A stretch of 38,657 nucleotides of DNA from JAAYJR01 sp964611525 (GTDB lineage: Bacteria; Bacteroidota; Bacteroidia; Bacteroidales; Prolixibacteraceae): NCBI GenBank assembly GCA_964611525.1, contig CAZTAL010000114.1, positions 1-38,657 on the forward strand. The letters run 5' to 3'. Of this stretch, positions 23,808-33,348 are shown in pieces. A program made the translations under genes and the position numbers. Within the stretch, counting starts at the first letter, position 1; each line of letters starts with the position of its first letter. Under the pieces are notes generated by a model. It saw only the letters and a program-made list of their open reading frames with translations. It ran no database searches and was not told where the DNA came from.

Positions 23808-26162
23808 ATGCAAGAAAACCTCGTAATTGTAGAATCGCCGACAAAAGCCAAAACTATAGAAAAATTTCTCGGAAAAGGATATTTTGTTACTTCTTGTATG
23901 GGCCATATTCGCGATTTGAAAAAAAAGGACTTTGGTATTGATATCGAAAATAATTACCAACCCCGGTATGTGATCACACAGGATAAAAAGAAAATTGTAA
24001 CCGAACTGAAAAAACTTTCGAAAGAGGCGAAAACCGTCTGGCTTGCATCTGATGAGGATCGCGAAGGTGAGGCTATTGCATGGCACCTTAAAGAGGTACT
24101 CAAACTGGATAGCTCAAAAACAAAACGTATTGTTTTTCACGAAATTACTAAAAATGCAATTGAAAAAGCTCTTAAAAATCCCCGCCTCATTGATGAAAAT
24201 CTTGTCAATGCCCAACAAGCCCGGAGAGTCCTTGACCGTATTGTGGGATTTGAAGTTTCGCCTGTTCTGTGGAGAAAAGTAAAACCCTATTTATCTGCCG
24301 GAAGGGTTCAATCTGTAGCCGTTCGTTTAATTGTAGACCGTGAGCGTGAAATAATCAATTTTAAAAGTGAATCATACTATAAAGTAACCGGCAGCTTTCT
24401 TCTAAAAGATGAAAAAGGGAAAATATCCAGTCTGAATTCAGACCTTTCAAAAAAATTTTCAACTAAAGAAGAAGCCTATACTTTTCTTGAAAAATGCCGT
24501 TCTGCCAGTTTTAAAGTAGGTAAATTAGAAAAAAAACCAGCTAAAAAATCCCCTGCTCAACCATTTACTACATCCACCCTGCAACAGGAAGCCAGCAGGA
24601 AACTGGGATTTTCGGTATCACAAACAATGGCACTTGCCCAACGTTTATATGAAAGTGGAAAAATAACATATATGCGTACAGATTCGGTGAATCTTTCCAA
24701 TCTAGCTATTAATACCGCAAAACAAAAAATTATTTCCTCTCATGGCGAAAAATATCTTAAAATCAGAAAATACAAAACTAAATCGAAAGGTGCCCAGGAA
24801 GCTCATGAAGCTATCCGTCCGACCTATATAAATAAAGAAACTATAGAAGGATCATCGCAGGAAAAACGTTTATATGAACTTATCTGGAAACGAACAGTTG
24901 CTTCACAAATGTCCGATGCAAAACTTGAAAAAACAACTGTTGATATCACTATTTCCAATTCTCCTGAAAAATTTATTGCAACCGGTGAGGTTCTTTTGTT
25001 CGACGGATTTCTGAAAGTATACCTTGAATCAAACGAAGAAAATAATAATAATAACTCTTACGGACAACAAATTATACCGCCTGTAAAAGTGAATGATTCA
25101 CTTGAAATGGAATCTATAGTTGCAAGACAGCGCTTTTCTCAGCGGCCACCAAGGTATACGGAAGCATCACTGGTAAAAAAACTGGAAGACCTTGGCATTG
25201 GCAGACCTTCGACCTATGCCCCGACAATCACGACCATCCAAAACCGTAATTATGTTGTCAAGGAAGACAGACCCGGTTTTGAACGGGAATACAATATTAT
25301 ACACGCAACAAAAGACAAAATTACAACAAAAAAGAATACAGAAATTGCAGGAACGGAAAAATCAAAACTTTTCCCGACAGATATCGGAATGGTAGTAAAT
25401 GATTTTTTAATGGAAAATTTTGAACAAATCATGGATTATAACTTTACTGCTAGTGTCGAAAAAGATTTTGATGATATAGCTGAAGGTGAAAAAATCTGGA
25501 ACAAAATGATAGATAACTTTTACCAGCCTTTTCATGGCAAGGTAGAAAATGTTCTTAAACATTCTGAGCGTTCAAAGGGTGAAAGAATCCTCGGTATAGA
25601 TCCCAAAACAGGCAAACAGGTTTCAGTAAAGATAGGACGTTACGGTCCGTTAGCTCAATTAGGTGAATCATCATCTGACGAAAATAATGAAAAACCACAG
25701 TTTGCCAGTCTCCGTCCGGGACAACATCTGGAAACAATAACTCTAGATGAAGCTTTAGAGCTTTTTCAACTGCCCAGGGAATTAGGTGAATATGAAAATA
25801 ATAAAGTAACAGTTAATATAGGACGATTTGGGCCATATATAAGACATAATAATAAATTTGTTTCACTTCGGAAAGAGGATGATCCGTTTACTATCGGACT
25901 TGAACGCGCAATAAAACTTATAGAAGCCAAAAGGGAAAAAGAAAAAAAAGCAGTTATCAGGACTTTCGGACAGGAACCTGATCTTAAAATCCTGAAAGGA
26001 AGGTGGGGACCATATATTTCATTCAAAGAAAAAAATTACAAAATTCCAAGAAATATTAATGCCGAAAAGCTATCATTGGATGATTGTAAAAAAATTATTC
26101 AGCAGTCACCAGCATCGAAATCTAAAAAAAATAAAAAAAGAAACGATCAAAAAGGCAAATAA
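23808..26162 (+). CDS. topA: DNA topoisomerase I
   Basis: Type IA topoisomerase of 784 residues that relaxes negative supercoils. The Toprim domain has E9 (IVESPTKAKTIEKFLG) and D82/D84/E86 (SDEDREGE); the catalytic Tyr is Y288 in GKITYMRTDSVNLS; the RPxR-type segment is IGRPSTYAPTI. The C-terminus carries repeated GRYGPL/GRFGPY/GRWGPY units (at least three topoisomerase C-terminal repeats) instead of four-cysteine zinc fingers, as usual in Bacteroidota, and ends in a lysine-rich tail. It is followed after 37 bp by the arginase-fold gene, the start of the T9SS neighbourhood. Confidence 0.97.
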   Translation: MQENLVIVESPTKAKTIEKFLGKGYFVTSCMGHIRDLKKKDFGIDIENNYQPRYVITQDKKKIVTELKKLSKEAKTVWLASDEDREGEAIAWHLKEVLKLDSSKTKRIVFHEITKNAIEKALKNPRLIDENLVNAQQARRVLDRIVGFEVSPVLWRKVKPYLSAGRVQSVAVRLIVDREREIINFKSESYYKVTGSFLLKDEKGKISSLNSDLSKKFSTKEEAYTFLEKCRSASFKVGKLEKKPAKKSPAQPFTTSTLQQEASRKLGFSVSQTMALAQRLYESGKITYMRTDSVNLSNLAINTAKQKIISSHGEKYLKIRKYKTKSKGAQEAHEAIRPTYINKETIEGSSQEKRLYELIWKRTVASQMSDAKLEKTTVDITISNSPEKFIATGEVLLFDGFLKVYLESNEENNNNNSYGQQIIPPVKVNDSLEMESIVARQRFSQRPPRYTEASLVKKLEDLGIGRPSTYAPTITTIQNRNYVVKEDRPGFEREYNIIHATKDKITTKKNTEIAGTEKSKLFPTDIGMVVNDFLMENFEQIMDYNFTASVEKDFDDIAEGEKIWNKMIDNFYQPFHGKVENVLKHSERSKGERILGIDPKTGKQVSVKIGRYGPLAQLGESSSDENNEKPQFASLRPGQHLETITLDEALELFQLPRELGEYENNKVTVNIGRFGPYIRHNNKFVSLRKEDDPFTIGLERAIKLIEAKREKEKKAVIRTFGQEPDLKILKGRWGPYISFKEKNYKIPRNINAEKLSLDDCKKIIQQSPASKSKKNKKRNDQKGK

Positions 26163-26178
26163 TTTGATTATTTGACTT

Positions 26179-26186
26179 TATTTTTG
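26179..26186 (+). promoter_or_regulatory. Candidate -7 box for the arginase-fold gene
   Basis: TATTTTTG matches TAnnTTTG perfectly and ends 13 bases before the ATG at 26200, within the 37-bp gap after topA. If real, the T9SS-linked genes start a new transcript here with a very short leader. Confidence 0.4.
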
Positions 26187-26199
26187 TAAAAAAATATTA

Positions 26200-27339
26200 A
26201 TGGATATCCTTGATTACTTTGATCCTGTTAATTTTTCTGATTTGACAGAAAGCCATACTTTCAAAAAATATAGTATGGGACCGGAAATAGCCGATGCAAC
26301 AAAAAAACTCACCAATTCAAATATACAGGATTATGATATTGCTATCGTCGGGGCACCCTTTGATGATGGAATATATTCAGGTAAAACTTTTTCTGCTCCA
26401 GATAAAATAAGAAACCAATTATATTGCCTTGCCTCACCAGGCAAAAAAATTACTATCGCAGATTTTGGAAATCTTAAACCAGCAAAAAGTAAAAAAGGTA
26501 CTCTGCTTGCTATAAGAGACATAACAGATTTTTTTAATGCTTCAAAAATAGTTCCTGTCTTTATTGGAGGCAGTCAGGATTTAACTGCTGGCATTTGTGA
26601 TGCCTTCAAAAACGAAGATTTTTTTACTTTATCAAATATAGATGCCGTTCTTGATGTAAAAAAAGGAGTAGAACAATTCAACTCTTCCAATTACCTTTCA
26701 GCAATTTTCAAATCATTACCCAAAATATTCCAGTTCAACCTGATTGGTTATCAAAATCATCTTGTCGGTGAAAAATTAACCGGGAAATATAGTCGTTACG
26801 GGGAATATTTGCGACTCGGACAACTTAGGGATAATTTTTTACAATCGGAACCCCTTCTTCGTAATTCTAATGTCATATCTCTGGATATGGGAGTTGTAAA
26901 TTATACAACCGCTCCCGGTTCAGGACAAAAAAATCCTAATGGCCTGCGTGGGGAAGAGGTATGCCAACTGGCAAGATTCGCAGGAATGAGCAATAATTTA
27001 AAAGTCTTTGGCCTTTTTGAATTATACCCGGCTAAAGATAAAAATAATATAACGATAAAACTGGCAGGGGAAATTATATGGTATTTTCTTGATGGTTTTA
27101 TTAATAAGCCTGATAGTGAAAAAAAAATAATTTATAAGGTAAATATTAATGGACTGGAACAGCCTGTTATATTTTTACAAGACTCTTTATCCGGTCGATG
27201 GTGGTATGAAATTAAATCTGTTTCAGGTAAAAAAATCCATATAGCATGTTCAGAAAACGAATATTTTAAGGCAGCAAATAATGAAATACCAGGAAAATGG
27301 CTTAAATTTGTTCAAAAAATGGATGCTTTATCAAAATAA
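26200..27339 (+). CDS. Arginase/formimidoylglutamase-fold protein lacking metal ligands
   Basis: A 379-residue protein of the ureohydrolase (arginase, agmatinase, formimidoylglutamase) fold. The family frame is visible: IVGAPFDDG near 49-57, VFIGGSQDL at 120-128 (families have GGDHS or GGSHD), NIDAVLDV at 146-153 (usual DAHxD) and VISLDMGVVN at 225-234 (usual SxDxDxxDP). In each motif the key His or Asp of the two-manganese site is changed, so hydrolase activity is unlikely. The last 80 residues form an additional non-family domain (VNINGLEQPVIFLQD onward). It sits between topA and porP-gldKLMN; as I recall, relatives occupy this place in other Bacteroidota, which suggests a conserved non-enzymatic role. 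That role is unknown. Confidence 0.82.
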   Translation: MDILDYFDPVNFSDLTESHTFKKYSMGPEIADATKKLTNSNIQDYDIAIVGAPFDDGIYSGKTFSAPDKIRNQLYCLASPGKKITIADFGNLKPAKSKKGTLLAIRDITDFFNASKIVPVFIGGSQDLTAGICDAFKNEDFFTLSNIDAVLDVKKGVEQFNSSNYLSAIFKSLPKIFQFNLIGYQNHLVGEKLTGKYSRYGEYLRLGQLRDNFLQSEPLLRNSNVISLDMGVVNYTTAPGSGQKNPNGLRGEEVCQLARFAGMSNNLKVFGLFELYPAKDKNNITIKLAGEIIWYFLDGFINKPDSEKKIIYKVNINGLEQPVIFLQDSLSGRWWYEIKSVSGKKIHIACSENEYFKAANNEIPGKWLKFVQKMDALSK

Positions 27340-27361
27340 TAAGAAAATACACTCGTTCTTT

Positions 27362-27408
27362 GCAAACCGGGTTAACAGAAGTTTGCTACAAATAACTTTT
27401 TTTTATTT
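27362..27408 (+). terminator. Weak candidate terminator before porP
   Basis: GCAAAC (27362-27367) pairs with GTTTGC (27381-27386) around a 13-base loop, and a T-rich stretch starts about ten bases later. The distance to the T-run is longer than ideal. If real, it would separate the arginase-fold gene from porP. Confidence 0.3.
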
Positions 27409-27456
27409 CTTTAACCTGGAATGAATTTTTTGTTTGTGACGCCTGGATGAAGTAGT

Positions 27457-28407
27457 ATGAAAAAATTATTTTCTTTACTATATTTGTTAATTGGATTTAG
27501 TCTGGTTTCAATAAGCCAGCAGGATCCTCAATTTACAAATAATATGTATTACAAATTAGGAGTAAACCCGGGGTTTGCAGGAGCGGAGGACGCAATTAAC
27601 GGATTAATTTTAAAACGTTACCAATGGTCAGGAATAAAGGGGGCTCCGGAAACATTAGTATTTAGTGTAGATGCAGCACTAAATATTTTCGGAGGACCAG
27701 GCGGACTCGGGTTAAATATTGTAAGTGATGAATTGGGATTTGAAAATAATATAATGATACATACTAGTTATGCGTATAAAACTGAAATGAGCTTCGGAAA
27801 CCTAGGACTAGGCTTATCGGTTGGTTTAGTAAACAAAAATATCAATGGGAAATGGGAAATTCCGGAAGATGACTTTGGAATTTACACTCAACCAACCTCG
27901 GACCCGGCAATTCCACAAGGAGAAACAAGCCAAATGGCTTTTGATTTCGGAGGTGGCATGTATCTTGCTTCAAATCAATACTATGTGGGTGTTTCCGTAA
28001 CTCATATTAATCAGGCAGCCATAAAATATGCTGAGCTTGTAAGTACATATTTATCAAGACATTATTATTTTATGGGTGGATACAATATAAAATTAACAAA
28101 TCCGTTATTTGAGTTACGGCCATCAGTTCTGTTTAAAACTGACCTTGCCGCATGGCAATTGGATGTAAATACAAACATAATATATGATGACAGATTTTGG
28201 GGAGGTATTTCATACCGGGTAAACGATGCTGTCGCACTGTTAATGGGAATTGAAATGTTTAATGGTCTAAAAGTAGGATATTCATTTGATCTGGTAACCT
28301 CTGCTATTGGATACTATGGTTTTGCATCCCATGAATTATTTATAAATTATTCGATAGATTTGGAGCGTGACCGGAATAAAAAATATAAAAGTGTAAGATA
28401 TTTATAA
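27457..28407 (+). CDS. porP: PorP/SprF-family type IX secretion membrane protein
   Basis: A 316-residue outer-membrane protein of the PorP/SprF family, a T9SS component linked to the GldKN ring and, for SprF-type members, to surface adhesins. The signal peptide is followed directly by the family hallmark QQDPQFTNNMYYKLGVNPGFAGA, then RYQWSGIKGAPETLVFSVDAAL, and alternating beta-strand segments up to GLKVGYSFDLVTSAIG and SHELFINYSIDLER. Length matches the family. It stands 109 bp before gldK on the same strand in the conserved porP-gldKLMN order, so a role in the core machine is more likely than an adhesin-specific one. Confidence 0.93.
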   Translation: MKKLFSLLYLLIGFSLVSISQQDPQFTNNMYYKLGVNPGFAGAEDAINGLILKRYQWSGIKGAPETLVFSVDAALNIFGGPGGLGLNIVSDELGFENNIMIHTSYAYKTEMSFGNLGLGLSVGLVNKNINGKWEIPEDDFGIYTQPTSDPAIPQGETSQMAFDFGGGMYLASNQYYVGVSVTHINQAAIKYAELVSTYLSRHYYFMGGYNIKLTNPLFELRPSVLFKTDLAAWQLDVNTNIIYDDRFWGGISYRVNDAVALLMGIEMFNGLKVGYSFDLVTSAIGYYGFASHELFINYSIDLERDRNKKYKSVRYL

Positions 28408-28516
28408 AAAGCCATATTTATTGAGCTGTATGACAAGCATAATTATTAAATTGAAGTGAATGTGATTTTAATTTATGCGAGTTACGTCTCATATCTAAAA
28501 AATAAATATTAATGAG

Positions 28517-29857
28517 ATGAAAAGACTTCTTTTAATTGTAACTGTAATCTTGAGTCTTCTTGTTTTCTCAGGATGTAACAAATCCGGTAACGGAGAACTT
28601 GTAGGGGTACAAAAAAGGCCAAAATGGAGTGAAACACAACCATATGGAATGGTGTATGTCAGAAGAGGAAGTTTTAACATCGGCCCCAGCGACCAAGATC
28701 CTGCCATGTCTGTCCTACCCACAAAAACAGTTTCCCAGGAAGCCTTTTGGATGGATGATACCGAAATTACTAATAATGAATACCGTCAATTTGTTAATTG
28801 GGTAAGAGATTCTATTGCCCGCACTATGTTGGGAGATCAATATCCGGAATTTCTCCTTACTGAAGACAGGCATGGAACACCAATAGATCCACCAAAATTA
28901 AACTGGCACGAAAAAATTGAATGGGATGATCCTGATTACCAAATGGCGATGACAGACCTTTTTATTCCCGAAGAAGAACGGTTTTTTGGTAAAAAAGAAA
29001 TCGATACAAGAAAACTGATTTATAATTATTGGTGGATTGATTTGCAACAAGCGGCCAAACGTTCGAATAGCTACAATTACGAAACAGAACAGTATGAAGG
29101 TAATGTTTATGACAGTCAGGGAGAACTAGGACCTATTGAAAACAGGTCTTCATTTATCATGAACGACAAAGTACATGTTTATCCCGACACTTTATGCTGG
29201 ATAAGAGACTTTACATATTCCTATAATGAACCATGGGCTACCAGATATTTTTGGCATCCTGGTTTCGATGACTACCCGGTGGTGGGAGTTACATGGAAAC
29301 AAGCCATGGCATTCTGCAACTGGCGTACCAAAATACAAAACGACTATCTTACTTCTAAAAGACAACCTTCTTTGCAGGCATACCGTTTGCCAACCGAGGT
29401 CGAGTGGGAATATGCATCACGTGGAGGAAAAGAATTTTCGATGTACCCGTGGGGTGGATACTATTCCCGGGATGAAGACGGCGTATTCTTAGCTAATTTT
29501 AAACCTCTCCGAGGAAATTATGTAGAAGACGGGGGCATTTCCGCCATGAAAGTGGGAAGCTACGAACCTAATGAATACGGACTTTATGATATGTCAGGCA
29601 ATGTGGCGGAATGGACAGAAACTGCTTATGACGAAGCAGGATATGCCTATTTCAGTGATTTAAACCCCACTTTTACTTATAACGCAAGACCTGATGATCC
29701 GCCGGTAATGAAAAGAAAAGTAGTCAGAGGAGGTTCCTGGAAAGATATAGCTTACTTTACCCAGGTATCTACCAGAAGCTTTGAATACCAGGATACAACT
29801 AAGTCCTTTATCGGATTTCGATGTGTACGTTCTACCTTTGGAGAAGAATTCGATTAA
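28517..29857 (+). CDS. gldK: T9SS ring lipoprotein GldK (first copy)
   Basis: GldK (PorK) is a periplasmic outer-membrane-attached lipoprotein that, with GldN, forms the large T9SS ring. At 446 residues it is normal in length. The lipoprotein signal ends in the lipobox FSGC with C20. The rest is a sulfatase-modifying/FGE-like fold: GMVYVRRGSFNIGPS, DDTEITNNEYRQFV, AYRLPTEVEWEYASRGG, YGLYDMSGNVAEWTE and SFIGFRCVRS. The copper-binding cysteine pair of true FGE is absent, as expected for GldK. gldL follows after 30 bp, gldM after a further 22 bp and gldN after 1 bp, so these four form an operon. More than half of its residues match the second copy at 33538 by eye. Confidence 0.96.
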   Translation: MKRLLLIVTVILSLLVFSGCNKSGNGELVGVQKRPKWSETQPYGMVYVRRGSFNIGPSDQDPAMSVLPTKTVSQEAFWMDDTEITNNEYRQFVNWVRDSIARTMLGDQYPEFLLTEDRHGTPIDPPKLNWHEKIEWDDPDYQMAMTDLFIPEEERFFGKKEIDTRKLIYNYWWIDLQQAAKRSNSYNYETEQYEGNVYDSQGELGPIENRSSFIMNDKVHVYPDTLCWIRDFTYSYNEPWATRYFWHPGFDDYPVVGVTWKQAMAFCNWRTKIQNDYLTSKRQPSLQAYRLPTEVEWEYASRGGKEFSMYPWGGYYSRDEDGVFLANFKPLRGNYVEDGGISAMKVGSYEPNEYGLYDMSGNVAEWTETAYDEAGYAYFSDLNPTFTYNARPDDPPVMKRKVVRGGSWKDIAYFTQVSTRSFEYQDTTKSFIGFRCVRSTFGEEFD

Positions 29858-29887
29858 AAAAATCAATAATACTTATAATTTATTAAA

Positions 29888-30859
29888 ATGAATCTGGGAG
29901 AAATATTTAAAACAAAACGATGGAAAACATTCATGGGATATGTCTATGGATGGGGCGCATCAATCGTAATGCTTGGAGCACTTTTTAAACTGCAGCATTG
30001 GCAATATTCAGGACTATTCCTGACTATTGGACTGATAACAGAAGCTTTCATCTTTTTCTTGTCAGCCTTTGAACCACCGCTTGAAATGCCTGAATGGTCA
30101 AAGGTTTATCCGGAATTACGTGAAGACTATGAAATGCTTGAATTAGAGGAATTCAGGCCACAAAATAAAACTGGTATTGATAAATTACTGGCATCGTCCG
30201 AATTATCACCTGAATTGCTGCAAAAAGTTAATAAAGGCTTAAATGAATTATCTGCTGCTGCCCACGGAATCAGTGATATATCTACAGCAACGCTTGCAAC
30301 TGATTTATACGTTAAAAATCTTAACCAGGCTTCTGAATCAATGAATTCGCTTGCAGATATCAACAAACGCGCCCACGATTCAATAAACTCGTCGGTAGAC
30401 AAACTAATTGAATCTTATTCCAGTGCTTCACAGCAACTTTCGGAGACCGGGAAAATATCTATCGAAAAATTGCAAAAAAGTAGTGAAGAATTTACAGCAA
30501 ATCTTTCTGAAACCGGAAAAAAAATTGCTGATAATATTAATAGCGCTTCTGATTCCATTTCAACTGAAATGAAAAATATCGGTGAAGGATCCAAGCAGTA
30601 TTCCGGCAACCTGGAAAAGCTTAACAGCAACCTAAATGCTTTAAATCAAAGCTTTGAACAGCAACTTAAAGGAACTAAAAATCAGTTTGAAGCAAGCCGT
30701 AAATTCAGTGGTGATCTGAACCAAATGAACGAAATTTTAGCATCATCTGTTGCTGAACTACAGAAGTACAAAGAAAACGCTGAAAATTTAAATCAACATT
30801 TGGAAGCCCTTAATACTATTTATGGTAATATGCTTGGGGCAATGAGTTACAAAAAGTAA
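29888..30859 (+). CDS. gldL: T9SS motor protein GldL
   Basis: GldL (PorL) is the inner-membrane stator-like half of the GldLM proton-driven motor that powers T9SS and gliding. Two membrane helices occupy about residues 15-34 and 40-60 (YGWGASIVMLGALF, FLTIGLITEAFIFFLSAFEPP). Glu52 in GLITEAF corresponds to the conserved membrane Glu implicated in proton use. Residues 70-323 are cytoplasmic, rich in Ser, Asn, Glu and Lys with heptad-like spacing, and probably form long helices or coiled coil. At 323 residues it is of PorL-like length and longer than the Flavobacterium johnsoniae protein. Operon with gldK and gldM. Confidence 0.96.
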   Translation: MNLGEIFKTKRWKTFMGYVYGWGASIVMLGALFKLQHWQYSGLFLTIGLITEAFIFFLSAFEPPLEMPEWSKVYPELREDYEMLELEEFRPQNKTGIDKLLASSELSPELLQKVNKGLNELSAAAHGISDISTATLATDLYVKNLNQASESMNSLADINKRAHDSINSSVDKLIESYSSASQQLSETGKISIEKLQKSSEEFTANLSETGKKIADNINSASDSISTEMKNIGEGSKQYSGNLEKLNSNLNALNQSFEQQLKGTKNQFEASRKFSGDLNQMNEILASSVAELQKYKENAENLNQHLEALNTIYGNMLGAMSYKK

Positions 30860-30881
30860 ATTTTAAAAGTTACAGTTAAGT

Positions 30882-32492
30882 ATGGCTCTTAAATATTGTC
30901 CGGAAACACCGAGGCAAAAAATGATAAACATGATGTACATTGTACTCACTGCAATGTTAGCATTAAATGTTGCGGCGGAGGTTCTTGATGCTTTTGAAAT
31001 CGTGGACTCCAGCCTCATTCAAACCCTGGAAACAGTGGACATGAAAAATGCACAGGTATATGCTTCATTTAATCAGGCTTATGCTGAAAATGCTGCCAAA
31101 GTTGGTGAATGGAAAGAAAAAGCTGATCTTATTAAAGCCAGAACTGCTGAAATGGTTTCTTACATTTCAACCTTAAAAGAAAATTTAGTGAAAAATTCAG
31201 GTTATAAACCGGTCAACAGTGAGACTACAATCCAATCTGATGACTTTTACTTAGTTACTGAGAGTGGAGATACATTAATTCTTAATAAGAAGGATGATCT
31301 GAATTCTCCTTCGGAATTCATGATAACACAAAATAATGCAACCATACTGAAAGAACATATAAATGAATACAGAAATACTTTAACTGAGATGATCCCGGAA
31401 GAAGATGCAGAATTAAGAAACACAATAATAAGCTCTCTGGATATTTCCGATCCTCCGGTAAATTTGAAAGAAGGTGGTGAAGCCGATACCTGGGAAACAG
31501 AGTATTTCCTCGATAAACCGCTGATTGCCATTTTAACTTTGCTCTCAAAAATTCAAATTGATATAAAAAATTCAGAAGCAATTGTTATAAATTACCTCTT
31601 TGGACAGATTGATGCAGGATCTTTTACCTTTAATAAATTAGGAGCCCGCGTTATTCCTAATTCCAATATTGTGCTACAGGGTGATGAATATATCGCAGAA
31701 GTCTTTCTGGCTGCCGAAGATACCACACAGCAACCTGAAATAATTATTAATAATCGCTCAGTTCCTGTAAAAGACGGAAAAGCAACATACCGTATAAAAA
31801 CCACTGAACCGGGTATGTTTACATGGAACGGCCTTATCAAATACAAAACACCGGAAGGATTAATACGAAATTATCCCTTCAGGCAGGACTATCAGGTAAC
31901 AAAACCAAGTGTTACTATGTCGGCCACACGGATGAATGTTTTTTACAGAGGACTCGACAATCCCTTTGATGTTGGCGGCGGCGGAGTTCCTCAGGAAAAC
32001 CTGGAAGTTAGCATGACAAATGGTAAAGTGACAAAAAAAGGTACCAGTTATATTATCCAGCCGACTGAACTTGATGAAATGGGACGGAGGACAAAGGTGT
32101 CTGTTTTTGCAAATATAGGAGGGGACAGACGGTTGCTCGGAACTACGAACTGGAGAGTCAAAAGAGTACCGGATCCTATGGCCCAGGTAGCAGGACAATC
32201 AGGTGGTACTATCCGTAAAGAACGCTTGCTTGTTGAAGACGGAGTTATGGCTGTCCTTGAAGATTTTGACTTTGATTTTAAATATACTGTGACCCAGTTT
32301 AACGTACAGGTTTCAGGAACCGGCGGCTATGTGAGTATATGGGAATCAACTTCTAACCGCTTTACCGAAGATCAAAAAGAACAATTCAGGAGATTGAATC
32401 CAAACAGTCTGGTATATATTGCTAATATTAAAGCAGTTGGTGATGATGGCGAAACCCGTGATCTTGATCCGATTTCTTTTAAAATCCGTTAA
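30882..32492 (+). CDS. gldM: T9SS motor protein GldM
   Basis: GldM (PorM) pairs with GldL in the inner membrane and reaches across the periplasm to the GldKN ring. The N-terminus is the family hallmark MALKYCPETPRQKMINMMYIVLTAMLALNVAAEVLDAF, with one membrane helix at about 14-33 and a conserved Arg (R11) before it that matches the motor-core arginine. The periplasmic part begins with a long helical domain (about 40-225) and continues as beta-rich domains, ending in the family-typical VQVSGTGGYVSIWES and ANIKAVGDDG. The length, 536 residues, is normal. gldN begins one base after its stop codon. Confidence 0.97.
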   Translation: MALKYCPETPRQKMINMMYIVLTAMLALNVAAEVLDAFEIVDSSLIQTLETVDMKNAQVYASFNQAYAENAAKVGEWKEKADLIKARTAEMVSYISTLKENLVKNSGYKPVNSETTIQSDDFYLVTESGDTLILNKKDDLNSPSEFMITQNNATILKEHINEYRNTLTEMIPEEDAELRNTIISSLDISDPPVNLKEGGEADTWETEYFLDKPLIAILTLLSKIQIDIKNSEAIVINYLFGQIDAGSFTFNKLGARVIPNSNIVLQGDEYIAEVFLAAEDTTQQPEIIINNRSVPVKDGKATYRIKTTEPGMFTWNGLIKYKTPEGLIRNYPFRQDYQVTKPSVTMSATRMNVFYRGLDNPFDVGGGGVPQENLEVSMTNGKVTKKGTSYIIQPTELDEMGRRTKVSVFANIGGDRRLLGTTNWRVKRVPDPMAQVAGQSGGTIRKERLLVEDGVMAVLEDFDFDFKYTVTQFNVQVSGTGGYVSIWESTSNRFTEDQKEQFRRLNPNSLVYIANIKAVGDDGETRDLDPISFKIR

Positions 32493-32493
32493 T

Positions 32494-33348
32494 ATGAAGA
32501 AGTTAATTATTTCTTTTGTAATAACAGTTATGTTTATAGTTATGTTTCAGTCGAGACAAACTAATGCACAAATAGTGAATGGCGCCTATAATATTAGAGA
32601 TGTTCATCAAAAAAAACCTATGCCATTGTCTTCTGTAAGGGAAGCAGATGTTTTCTGGTCGAAAACAATATGGCGCATAATTGATTTGCGCGAAAAGATG
32701 AACCATACACTATATTTTCCAACTGACGAAATGGATGGTCGTGTAAATCTTATATCTCTATTGCTTGAAGGTATCAAAAACGGACAAATCACTCCTTATG
32801 ATGCACGACTGGACGATGATTTCAAAGTTCCGATGACATTCGAGCAAGTTCAGGATGCTTTCGGTGCAGAAACCACAACCGAAGAGACTATTGATTTTGA
32901 TACAGGAGAAAGAAAAACAGTTGAAGTTGAGGGAGAGATCAGGCCTCATGAAATTAAACAATATATGATCAAGGAAGAGTGGTATTTCGATAAACAAGCT
33001 TCTGCATTGAATGTAAGAATAATAGGTATTTGCCCTATTCGTGAATTTGTCCGTGAAAATGATGAAACAGGTCAGATTCAACGCCAGAAAGTATTTTGGG
33101 TATATTATCCTGAAGTACGCAACCTGCTTGCAACAAGTCTGGTATTAAATCCTTATAACGAGGCTCAATCCATGACATTCGACGAATTGTTCATAAAAAG
33201 ATTTTTTAACAGTTATATTGTTAAAGAATCCAATGTATTCAATAATCGTGACATAAGTGCCTACCTGAGCGGCAAAGATGCTATGCTTGAGTCAAAAAGA
33301 ATTGAAGAAGAAATATTCAATTTTGAACAGGATCTCTGGGAATATTAA
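32494..33348 (+). CDS. gldN: T9SS ring protein GldN
   Basis: GldN (PorN) is the soluble periplasmic partner of GldK in the T9SS ring. The reading frame is open upstream to 32419 within gldM, but the ATG at 32494 is preferred because it starts a clear signal peptide (MKKLIISFVITVMFIVMF, ending in NAQ), giving 285 residues. Family marks: VREADVFWSKTIWRIIDLREKMNHTLYFP near residues 47-75, LLEGIKNGQITPYDA, IKEEWYFDKQ and VFWVYYPEVRNLLA. It starts one base after the gldM stop, so translational coupling is likely. Unlike Flavobacterium johnsoniae, where gldN is duplicated as gldO, here gldK is duplicated instead. Confidence 0.96.
   Translation: MKKLIISFVITVMFIVMFQSRQTNAQIVNGAYNIRDVHQKKPMPLSSVREADVFWSKTIWRIIDLREKMNHTLYFPTDEMDGRVNLISLLLEGIKNGQITPYDARLDDDFKVPMTFEQVQDAFGAETTTEETIDFDTGERKTVEVEGEIRPHEIKQYMIKEEWYFDKQASALNVRIIGICPIREFVRENDETGQIQRQKVFWVYYPEVRNLLATSLVLNPYNEAQSMTFDELFIKRFFNSYIVKESNVFNNRDISAYLSGKDAMLESKRIEEEIFNFEQDLWEY

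Noticed and set aside
23769..24086. 105-codon minus-strand frame across the topA start
   Set aside because: Mostly antisense to the conserved topA N-terminus; no independent support.
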